Below are positions 57,248 through 64,000 of a stretch of 64,000 bases of DNA, piece after piece. Under the pieces are notes generated by a model. The model saw only the letters and a program-made list of their open reading frames with translations, did not search any database and was not told the DNA's origin. Location: positions 186,001 through 250,000 of the forward strand of contig NZ_JAUXMX010000030.1 of the NCBI RefSeq assembly GCF_030683065.1, in the 5' to 3' direction. Both the position numbers and the translations under genes were made by a program. The DNA comes from Pseudomonas sp. (lineage in GTDB: Bacteria > Pseudomonadota > Gammaproteobacteria > Pseudomonadales > Pseudomonadaceae). Positions within the stretch are counted from its first letter, which is position 1. Each line of letters starts with the position of its first letter.

Positions 57248-58078
57248 CTAGTCGGCCAGCTGCTGCTTTTCAAGCTTCTTGGCCTCGCCCCATAGCGCGT
57301 CCAATTCATCCAGGGCGCAATCTTCCATGGCCCGGCCCGCTTCGCGCAATGCCTGTTCAATAAAACGAAAGCGCTGCTCGAACTTGGCATTGGCCGCACG
57401 CAGGGCCGACTCAGGGTCGACCTTTAGATGGCGAGCGAGATTGGTCACCACAAATAGCAGGTCGCCGACTTCCTCGGCAATTGCCCGCGGATCATTCTCG
57501 CTCATGGCCTCGAGCACTTCATCCAGCTCTTCACGCACCTTGTCCACCACCGGCAAGGCTTCTGGCCAGTCGAACCCAACCTGGGCTGCGCGCTTCTGTA
57601 ATTTGACCGCACGACTCAGGGCCGGCAAGGCGTTGGGCAAATCGTCGAGCAACGACAACTGCTCGGGCGCGCCCGCCTTCTCGGCGCGCTCCTCGGCCTT
57701 GAGCTCTTCCCAGCGCTGCTTGACTGCCGCTTCTTCGAGCCTGGCGGTATCCGGCGCGCCATACAAATCACCATCGACGAATACATGGGGATGGCGCCGA
57801 ATCAGCTTGCGGGTGATGCCGTCGACTACCTCGGCAAACTCGAAACGCCCCTCTTCCCGCGCCAGCTGGCTGTAATACACCACCTGAAACAGCAGGTCAC
57901 CCAACTCCCCCGGCAGGTGCTCGAAGTCGCCACGTTCGATGGCGTCGGCCACCTCGTAAGCCTCTTCGAGGGTGTGGGGCACGATGCTCGCGTAGGACTG
58001 TTTCAAGTCCCACGGGCAGCCATGCTGCGGGTCACGCAGCCGGGCCATCAGTTGCAGCAGGTCGTCGAGTTGGTACAT
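57248..58078 (-). CDS. mazG: Nucleoside triphosphate pyrophosphohydrolase MazG
   Basis: A 276-residue protein with two MazG domains. The first has LMARLRDPQHGCPWDLKQSY, EEAYEVADAIERGD and GELGDLLFQVVYYSQ. The second has VREELDEVLEAMSENDPRAI and EEVGDLLFVVTNLARH. The EExxE/ExxD residues bind magnesium. It hydrolyses NTPs; in E. coli it opposes MazEF and lowers ppGpp. It follows relA on the same strand, separated by a repeat. Confidence 0.96.
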   Translation of the reverse strand: MYQLDDLLQLMARLRDPQHGCPWDLKQSYASIVPHTLEEAYEVADAIERGDFEHLPGELGDLLFQVVYYSQLAREEGRFEFAEVVDGITRKLIRRHPHVFVDGDLYGAPDTARLEEAAVKQRWEELKAEERAEKAGAPEQLSLLDDLPNALPALSRAVKLQKRAAQVGFDWPEALPVVDKVREELDEVLEAMSENDPRAIAEEVGDLLFVVTNLARHLKVDPESALRAANAKFEQRFRFIEQALREAGRAMEDCALDELDALWGEAKKLEKQQLAD

Positions 58079-58102
58079 AACAAATCCCGGTAATACGCAT
58101 CC

Positions 58103-58222
58103 GTAGGATGGGTTAGCGGCGCGGGCCACGGATTACGCGGCAGTGATAAACCCGCGCGCCGCGTTACTCATCGAGCCAATGATAGATACAGCATGGGTAT
58201 CGCTATGCTCAACCCATCCTAC
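58103..58222. repeat. GTAGGATGG-family repeat, copy 3, overlapping the relA stop
   Basis: Begins GTAGGATGGGTTAGCGGCGC and ends GCTCAACCCATCCTAC, so its ends are inverted copies. The right end includes CTA at 58219-58221, which on the minus strand is the TAG stop of relA. It occupies nearly the whole relA-mazG gap. Confidence 0.65.
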
Positions 58223-60462
58223 GAAGCGCGATGGCGGCGGGCCTCGATTATGTTCGGCAACTGCGAGATGCGCCCGAGCAAACGGCCCAGCGCATCCAGC
58301 CCGGGGATCTCGACCGTGATCGACATCGACGCGGTGTTGTCTTCCTTGTTCGAGCGGGTATTGACCGCCAGCACGTTGAGTTTTTCGTTGAGTAGCACCT
58401 GGGTCACGTCACGCAGCAGACCGGAACGGTCGTAGGCGCGGATGATGATATCCACCGGGTAGGTCTGCACCGGCACCGGCCCCCAATTGACCTGGATGAT
58501 CCGTTCTGGCTCGCGGCCACCCAACTGCAGCACCGCGGCGCAATCCTGGCGGTGGATACTGACCCCTCGTCCCAAGGTGATGTAACCGACGATCGGATCA
58601 CCGGGTAACGGCTTGCAGCACCCAGCCATCTGCGTCAGCAGGTTACCGACGCCCTGGATCTGGATATCGCCGCGTTTGCCCGGTTTGAAGCCCGTGGCCT
58701 TGCGCGGGATCAATTCGAGCTGCTCGGTGCCGCGCTCCGGCTCGACCAGTTGTTGCGCCAGGTTGACCAAGTGGGCCAGGCGCAGGTCGCCGGCACCGAG
58801 GCTGGCAAACAGGTCCTCGGCATTTTTCAGGTTGGCTTTCTCGGCCAGCTTCTCGAAATCCACATGGGGCAGCGCCAGGCGCGCCAACTCGCGCTCAAGC
58901 AGCGCCTTGCCAGCGGCAACGTTCTGGTCGCGGTCCTGCAATTTGAACCAGTGGACGATTTTCGCCCGCGCCCGCGAGGTGGTGACATACCCCAGGTTGG
59001 AGTTCAGCCAGTCACGGCTCGGTGTGCCGTGCTTGCTGGTGATGATCTCGACCTGCTCGCCGGTTTGCAGGCTGTAGCTGAGCGGCACGATACGTCCGTT
59101 GATCTTCGCGCCACGGCAGTTGTGGCCGATCTCGGTGTGCACCCGGTAGGCAAAATCCAGCGGCGTAGAGCCCTTCGGCAGGTCGATGGCGTGACCGTCC
59201 GGGGTAAATACATAGACCCGATCCGGTTCGATATCGACGCGCAACTGGTCGGCCAGCCCACCGATATCGCCCAGCTCTTCGTGCCACTCGAGCACCTGAC
59301 GCAGCCAGGAAATCTTCTCTTCGTATTGATTGGAGCCGGACTTGACGTCAGTGCCTTTGTAGCGCCAATGGGCGCAGACGCCCAGTTCGGCCTCCTCGTG
59401 CATGGCGTGGGTGCGGATCTGCACTTCCAGCACTTTGCCTTCTGGGCCGAGCACCGCGGTATGCAGCGAGCGGTAGCCGTTTTCCTTGGGGTTGGCGATG
59501 TAGTCGTCGAACTCCTTGGGAATATGCCGCCACAAGGTGTGCACGATACCGAGGGCGGTGTAACAGTCGCGCACCTCCGGCACCAGCACGCGCACCGCGC
59601 GCACGTCATATATCTGACTGAACTGCAGACCCTTTTTCTGCATCTTGCGCCAGATCGAATAGATGTGTTTGGCGCGCCCACTGATGTCGGCCTTGACCCC
59701 GGTGGCTTCGAGTTCCAGGCGCAGGTCACCCATCACATCATTGATGTACTGCTCGCGATCGAGCCGGCGCTCATGCAGCAGCTTGGCGATCTGCTTGTAC
59801 TGGTCGGGCTCCAGGTAGCGGAAGGACAGGTCTTCCAGCTCCCACTTGATATGCCCAATGCCAAGGCGATGTGCCAGCGGCGCATAGATGTCAAAAACTT
59901 CGCGAGCCACCCGCTGACGCTTTTCGTCATCGGCATGCTTGACCGCGCGGATTGCACACGTGCGCTCGGCCAGTTTGATCAGCGCCACGCGCACGTCATC
60001 GACCATGGCCACCAGCATCTTGCGCAGGTTTTCCACCTGGGCCTGGGAGCCGAGCACCAGGGAGTCGCGCGAATTGAGGCTGTCGCTGATCGCCGCCATG
60101 CGCAGCACCCCATCGACCAGCTTGGTTACCACCAGGCCGAAGCGTTGCTCCACCGCGGCCAGAGTCACCTTGCCCTCGCGTACACCGCGATAAATGACTG
60201 CAGCGACCAGGGAGTCCTGGTCGAGCTTGAGGTCTGCAAGAATCTCGGCGATCTCAAGACCCGCACGGAAGCTCGAAGCACCTTCCGACCACAAATTCTG
60301 TACCACGTTGGCCTGCTGGTCGGCTTCGCGAGCGAACTCGCAGGCGTCTAGCAAGGCGTCGTGTTCGAGCGCCGGATCGACGCTGAGTACATGGGCCAGC
60401 CAAGCCTCTAGGTTGATGCTGCCGTCATCGTTGATCGGCTGGTGCGCTCTAACCTGAACCAT
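58219..60462 (-). CDS. relA: GTP pyrophosphokinase RelA
   Basis: A 747-residue (p)ppGpp synthetase. The N-terminal hydrolase-like region lacks the His-Asp pair (AAVIYRGVREGK where an HD motif is expected), so it should be synthesis-only. The synthetase domain has YDVRAVRVLVPEVRDCYTAL, EFDDYIANPKENGYRSLHTA and VEVQIRT-like LEVQIRTHAM. TGS (VYVFTPDGHAIDLPKGSTPL), a zinc-finger region (GCCKPLPGDPIVGY) and an ACT domain follow. It senses uncharged tRNA on ribosomes. Start 60462 (MVQVRAHQPIND) follows AAGG. Its stop lies inside a repeat. Confidence 0.97.
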   Translation of the reverse strand: MVQVRAHQPINDDGSINLEAWLAHVLSVDPALEHDALLDACEFAREADQQANVVQNLWSEGASSFRAGLEIAEILADLKLDQDSLVAAVIYRGVREGKVTLAAVEQRFGLVVTKLVDGVLRMAAISDSLNSRDSLVLGSQAQVENLRKMLVAMVDDVRVALIKLAERTCAIRAVKHADDEKRQRVAREVFDIYAPLAHRLGIGHIKWELEDLSFRYLEPDQYKQIAKLLHERRLDREQYINDVMGDLRLELEATGVKADISGRAKHIYSIWRKMQKKGLQFSQIYDVRAVRVLVPEVRDCYTALGIVHTLWRHIPKEFDDYIANPKENGYRSLHTAVLGPEGKVLEVQIRTHAMHEEAELGVCAHWRYKGTDVKSGSNQYEEKISWLRQVLEWHEELGDIGGLADQLRVDIEPDRVYVFTPDGHAIDLPKGSTPLDFAYRVHTEIGHNCRGAKINGRIVPLSYSLQTGEQVEIITSKHGTPSRDWLNSNLGYVTTSRARAKIVHWFKLQDRDQNVAAGKALLERELARLALPHVDFEKLAEKANLKNAEDLFASLGAGDLRLAHLVNLAQQLVEPERGTEQLELIPRKATGFKPGKRGDIQIQGVGNLLTQMAGCCKPLPGDPIVGYITLGRGVSIHRQDCAAVLQLGGREPERIIQVNWGPVPVQTYPVDIIIRAYDRSGLLRDVTQVLLNEKLNVLAVNTRSNKEDNTASMSITVEIPGLDALGRLLGRISQLPNIIEARRHRAS

Positions 60463-60647
60463 CTTGCTTACCTTCCCTTGGGTGTGCAGCACGCACACCG
60501 GACAGTCGCCGGACTTCTTCGACCCGGTCGGTTTAACCACTTTAAGGCACACTCCATGTGCGCCCCTGCACAGCGTAGATAAGGGCTACTGGCAGCAAAA
60601 CCAAACGCATTGGCCTGCCGCTCACCCGTCGGCTACGCGCGTTGAAT

Positions 60648-62000
60648 CTACGCCCTGACGAACAATGCCATCGCCTCGACGTGCGCCGTTTGCGGAAACA
60701 TATCAAGAATGCCGGCCTTCTCCAGCCGATAACCCTGCGCCAGCAACTCGGCAGTGTCGCGGGCCAATGTAGTCGGGTTGCACGACACATAAACCAGACG
60801 CTTGGCGCCAAGACTGCCTATCTGCCTAACTACCTGTAACGCGCCATCCCGCGGCGGGTCGAGCAGTACGGCAGCAAAACCACCTTGCGCCCAGCTGCTC
60901 TCGCCCAGCGGTTTCGACAGATCGGCCTGGAAAAAGTGCAGGTTGTCGACGCCGTTGCTCGCCGCATTCTGCGCCGCCCGCTCGACCATCGCCTGCACCC
61001 CCTCCACCGCCACTACTTCGCGGGTCAGGCGCGCCAGCGGCAAAGCGAAATTACCCAAACCACAGAACAGATCCAGGACCCGCTCATCCGCTTGCGGCGC
61101 CAGCCAGTCCAGCGCCTGAGCGATCATCGCCTCGTTCACCTGCGCATTGACCTGAACAAAATCGCCAGGTCGATAGGCCAGCTGCAGATCCCAGCGCTGC
61201 AGGCGATAGCCCAGGCTTTGCTCTGCTTCGAACGGCTGCGGTTCGCCGATACCGTGCAACCACAGTTGCCCGCCATGGGCCTCACAGAACGCCTGCAAAC
61301 GGGCCAAATCGGCCTCGCTCAATACAGAAGTGTGACGCACTAATACAGCACTGGCACTGCCATGAAACAACTCGACATGGCCGATCGACTGAGGACTATC
61401 CAGCGTCCGCAGAACCGCAGGCAATCCATGCAGAATCGGCTGCAAGGGCTGCACCAGAACCGGACAATCGGCGATGGCTACGATGTCCTGGCTGGCCGCC
61501 GCGCGAAAGCCGACATCCAGTCGCTTATGTTTGACGTCCCAGCGCACAGCGATGCGCGCGCGACGACGGTAGCCGAACTCCGGGCCGACCAACGGTGGCG
61601 CCCATTCATCCGGTTGCACATTGCCCAGGCGGCTGAACTGCTCGTCGAGCATGCGCTGCTTGAGGACCAACTGGTCAGCATGACTCATGTGCTGAACGCT
61701 GCAGCCGCCGCATATGCGCGCATGAGCGCAAGGCTCCTCCCGTCGCTCGGGGCTGGCGCTGAGCACCCGCTCGCTGCGCGCCTCGACCACCTGACTGCGC
61801 GCGCCAAGCACCCGCGCCTCGACCTCTTCACCGGGCAATGCGCCGCTGACAAACCAGGTGCGGCCCAGGGCAAAGGCAATGCCGCGACCATCATTGGCCA
61901 GGCGCTCGATGTTGAGTGTCTGCTTCTTTCCGAGCGGAATTTGCGCCGCGCGCACACCGCCACTGGGCTGGAAGCGCAAACCGCTGATTTTCTTGGCCAT
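60648..62000 (-). CDS. rlmD: 23S rRNA (uracil1939-C5)-methyltransferase RlmD
   Basis: A 450-residue TrmA-family enzyme. The N-terminal TRAM domain is followed by the [4Fe-4S] cysteines in [17 protein letters not shown]. The SAM site is [14 protein letters not shown], and the catalytic nucleophile Cys is in [14 protein letters not shown]. It methylates U1939 of 23S rRNA. Its ATG shares one base with the cysM stop (TGATG). Confidence 0.96.
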   Translation of the reverse strand: MAKKISGLRFQPSGGVRAAQIPLGKKQTLNIERLANDGRGIAFALGRTWFVSGALPGEEVEARVLGARSQVVEARSERVLSASPERREEPCAHARICGGCSVQHMSHADQLVLKQRMLDEQFSRLGNVQPDEWAPPLVGPEFGYRRRARIAVRWDVKHKRLDVGFRAAASQDIVAIADCPVLVQPLQPILHGLPAVLRTLDSPQSIGHVELFHGSASAVLVRHTSVLSEADLARLQAFCEAHGGQLWLHGIGEPQPFEAEQSLGYRLQRWDLQLAYRPGDFVQVNAQVNEAMIAQALDWLAPQADERVLDLFCGLGNFALPLARLTREVVAVEGVQAMVERAAQNAASNGVDNLHFFQADLSKPLGESSWAQGGFAAVLLDPPRDGALQVVRQIGSLGAKRLVYVSCNPTTLARDTAELLAQGYRLEKAGILDMFPQTAHVEAMALFVRA

Positions 62001-62896
62001 CAGAGCTCCGGCGTGTCGTACACGCCCGTTGATAGGTACCGGTCGCCGCGATCACAGATGATCGCCACCATTATGGCGTTCTGCACTTCCTGCGATAGGC
62101 GCAGCATCGCCGCCACCGAACCACCGGACGACACGCCGCAGAAAATGCCTTCTTCACGCGCCAGACGGCGCATCACGTCTTCGGCTTCCTGCTGGCCCAT
62201 GTCGATGATGCGATCAACCCGCTCGGCCTGGTAAATCTTCGGCAGGTACTCCTGCGGCCAGCGACGGATACCGGGAATGCTTGCACCCTCCATCGGTTGC
62301 AAGCCGACGATCTGCACCTGCGGGTTCTGCTCCTTGAGGTAGCGCGACACGCCCATGATGGTGCCGGTGGTACCCATGGAGCTGATGAAATGGGTGACCT
62401 GCCCGCCGGTCTGCTGCCAGATTTCCGGGCCGGTGCTGGTGTAGTGAGCAATCGGATTGTCGCCGTTGGCGAACTGATCGAGCACCTTGCCCTTGCCATC
62501 GGCCTGCATCTGCAGGGCCAGGTCACGGGCTTCCTCCATGCCGCTCACAAGGATCAGCTGCGCACCGTAGGCGGTCATCGCGGCCTTGCGTTCAGCGGTA
62601 GAGTTATCCGGCATGATCAGCACCATGCGGTAGCCCTTGATCGCTGCAGCCATGGCCAAGGCGATGCCGGTATTGCCACTGGTGGCTTCGATCAACACAT
62701 CGCCAGGCTGAATATCACCACGCAACTCGGCACGGGTGATCATCGACAACGCAGGGCGATCCTTCACCGAGCCGGCAGGATTGTTACCCTCAAGCTTCAA
62801 CAACAACGTATTGGACGTATTACCGGGCAGGCGCTGCAGGCGCACCAGCGGAGTGTTGCCGACGCAATCGGCGATAGTAGGGTATTGCAAGGTCAT
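62000..62896 (-). CDS. cysM: Cysteine synthase B
   Basis: A 298-residue PLP enzyme that makes cysteine from O-acetylserine and sulfide or thiosulfate. The PLP Lys45 is in [12 protein letters not shown], the phosphate loop in [12 protein letters not shown], and the substrate region in [20 protein letters not shown]. The shorter length and [12 protein letters not shown] segment favour CysM over CysK. It is translationally coupled to rlmD and divergent from gacS. Confidence 0.96.
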   Translation of the reverse strand: MTLQYPTIADCVGNTPLVRLQRLPGNTSNTLLLKLEGNNPAGSVKDRPALSMITRAELRGDIQPGDVLIEATSGNTGIALAMAAAIKGYRMVLIMPDNSTAERKAAMTAYGAQLILVSGMEEARDLALQMQADGKGKVLDQFANGDNPIAHYTSTGPEIWQQTGGQVTHFISSMGTTGTIMGVSRYLKEQNPQVQIVGLQPMEGASIPGIRRWPQEYLPKIYQAERVDRIIDMGQQEAEDVMRRLAREEGIFCGVSSGGSVAAMLRLSQEVQNAIMVAIICDRGDRYLSTGVYDTPEL

Positions 62897-63133
62897 GGCG
62901 TCGATCAGGTCCAGATGGCTGGAAAGGCCCTATGATACCGGCAAACGGGCAACGGCCATAACCGGCGATGGCGCAGGCCTTGTTGCAGCATGCTGCCAAG
63001 GCGGTGCTACTGATTTGTTGTTCCACCAGCCGTTACACTGCCAGCCTGACAGCGTGGGAAAAACGCTGGTTTACTGCGCTCGATGTTGCATAACCTCTGC
63101 GTTCAGCCAACAAGCAACCAGGAAGGAAGTCCG

Positions 63134-64000
63134 TGTTCAAGGATCTAGGCATCAAAGGCCGCGTACTCATGCTCACCCTGCTGCCCACCAGCCTGTTGGC
63201 GCTGGTGCTGGGCGGTTACTTCACCTGGGTACAGTTGTCTGACCTGCAGGCGCAACTGCTGCAACGCGGGCAGATGATTGCCGAACAACTCGCACCGCTG
63301 GCCGCACCTGCACTGCAGCATCGTAATGCGGATCTGCTGCAGCGCATTGCCACGCAGACGCTCGAACAGCCGGATGTAAGAGCGGTCAGCTTCCTCGGTG
63401 CCGAGCGCGAGCGCCTGGCCCATGCTGGCCCAAGCATGCTCGACCAACCGCCCAGCGATGAGCAAAACCAAGCAGCACTGCGCAGCAACGCAGATGCCAC
63501 GCGCTTTCTCCTGCCTGTGTTGGCACAGCACCTGAGCCTCAGTGGCGAGCCACTGGAGCAACCCGCCAGTGACCTGCTCGGCTGGGTCGAGCTGGAGCTG
63601 TCGCACCACGGCACGCTACTCAAGGGCTACCGCAGCCTACTCGCCAGCCTGCTGCTGATCAGCGCCGGGCTAAGTGTCACTGCCCTGCTCGCCCTGCGCA
63701 TGAGCCGCAGCATCAACGAGCCCTTGCGGCAGATCAAATACGGCGTCGCCCAGCTCAAAGATGGCCACCTGCAAACCCGCCTGCCTCCTTTAGGCAGCCA
63801 TGAGCTGGACGAGCTGGCCTCGGGCATTAACCGCATGGCCGAGTCATTGCAGAACGCGCAGGAAGAACTGCAACACAGTGTCGACCAGGCCACCGAGGAC
63901 GTGCGGCAGAACCTGGAGACCATCGAGATCCAGAATATCGAACTCGACTTCGCGCGGCGTGAGGCCTTGGAGGCCAGCCGGATAAAGTCCGAATTCCTTG
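63134..64000 (+). CDS. gacS: Sensor histidine kinase GacS (BarA), N-terminal part
   Basis: The first 289 codons are visible and the gene continues past the window. It starts GTG with AGGAAGGAAG upstream and reads MFKDLGIKGRVLMLTLLPTS. A first membrane helix lies at about 10-30, a periplasmic sensor loop at about 32-165, a second helix at about 168-190 (LLASLLLISAGLSVTALLAL), and HAMP at about 190-245 (RSINEPLRQIKYGVAQLKDG). Then comes the helix leading to HisKA (RREALEASRIKSEFL). GacS activates GacA and the Rsm small RNA pathway. The cysM neighbour is typical of Pseudomonas gacS. Confidence 0.94.

Noticed and set aside
58750-60351. 533-residue open frame antisense to relA
   Set aside because: Shadow of relA; no domain or ribosome site, and RelA motifs are unambiguous.

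Overview
The window is about 62-65% GC core chromosome of a gammaproteobacterium, almost certainly a Pseudomonas (sensu lato). Evidence is the gene order: cysM-rlmD-relA-mazG, purN-purM, perM-hda, proS-oprD-HIT-slyX-cold shock-dps-aspS-pmpR-ruvCAB-ybgC-tolQRAB-pal-cpoB-queE-queC-tRNA-Lys, and nadA-bepA-tusA-perM-bcp-gcvR-dapA-bamC-purC-tRNA-Ser. From memory this matches the P. aeruginosa PAO1 block PA0932 to PA1013.1. No prophage, insertion sequence with a transposase, CRISPR array, rRNA operon or defence island is visible.

Layout. 1-8.7 kb: azlCD amino-acid exporter, a GNAT acetyltransferase, a 1158-residue symporter-type hybrid histidine kinase, an MgtC-like membrane protein, rmuC and a small Sel1 protein. 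8.9-9.1 kb: an intergenic cluster of DnaA boxes beside an AT-rich tract. 9.6-12.8 kb: ydbH-ynbE-ydbL envelope lipid-transport operon. 13.4-13.9 kb: a small cysteine-bearing lipoprotein missed by length cut-offs, then tRNA-Ser(CGA). 14.2-17.1 kb: dapA-bamC-purC, with a long-form PurC. 17.6-22.8 kb: gcvR-bcp, an AI-2E family permease, a TusA-like protein, BepA and NadA. 23-24.5 kb: tRNA-Lys(UUU) and queE-queC. 24.7-32.4 kb: the Tol-Pal operon with ybgC and ruvCAB upstream; a 155-bp foldback element sits between tolQ and tolR. 32.6-41.1 kb: pmpR, aspS, a Dps-like protein, a diguanylate cyclase, a membrane/cold-shock fusion, slyX, a HIT protein and an OprD porin. 41.1-50.3 kb: thioesterase, proS, lipoprotein, small lytic transglycosylase, acylphosphatase, TlpA-like lipoprotein, a protein with a degenerate PilZ-like end, a BrkB/YihY membrane protein, arsC-wrbA-DUF2069. 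50.6-56.4 kb: hda-perM, DUF2066, purMN, DUF3108. 56.6-64 kb: DUF2058, mazG, relA, rlmD, cysM and the first 289 codons of gacS, cut by the window end.

Most genes are housekeeping or envelope maintenance: Tol-Pal, BepA/BamC and YdbH-YnbE act on the outer membrane; dapA, the transglycosylase and CpoB on the wall; PurC, PurM, PurN, NadA, QueC, QueE and CysM in biosynthesis; RelA, GacS, the hybrid kinase, the diguanylate cyclase and Hda in regulation.

The non-routine signals are the foldback element inside tolQR, the DnaA-box cluster, a near-duplicated terminator plus tRNA 3'-end beside tRNA-Ser, the long-form PurC, ArgR-like half sites upstream of oprD, a family of GTAGGATGG repeats (one supplying the relA stop codon), and a few fusion or degenerate-domain proteins. 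I did not find a convincing, wholly new multi-gene system.
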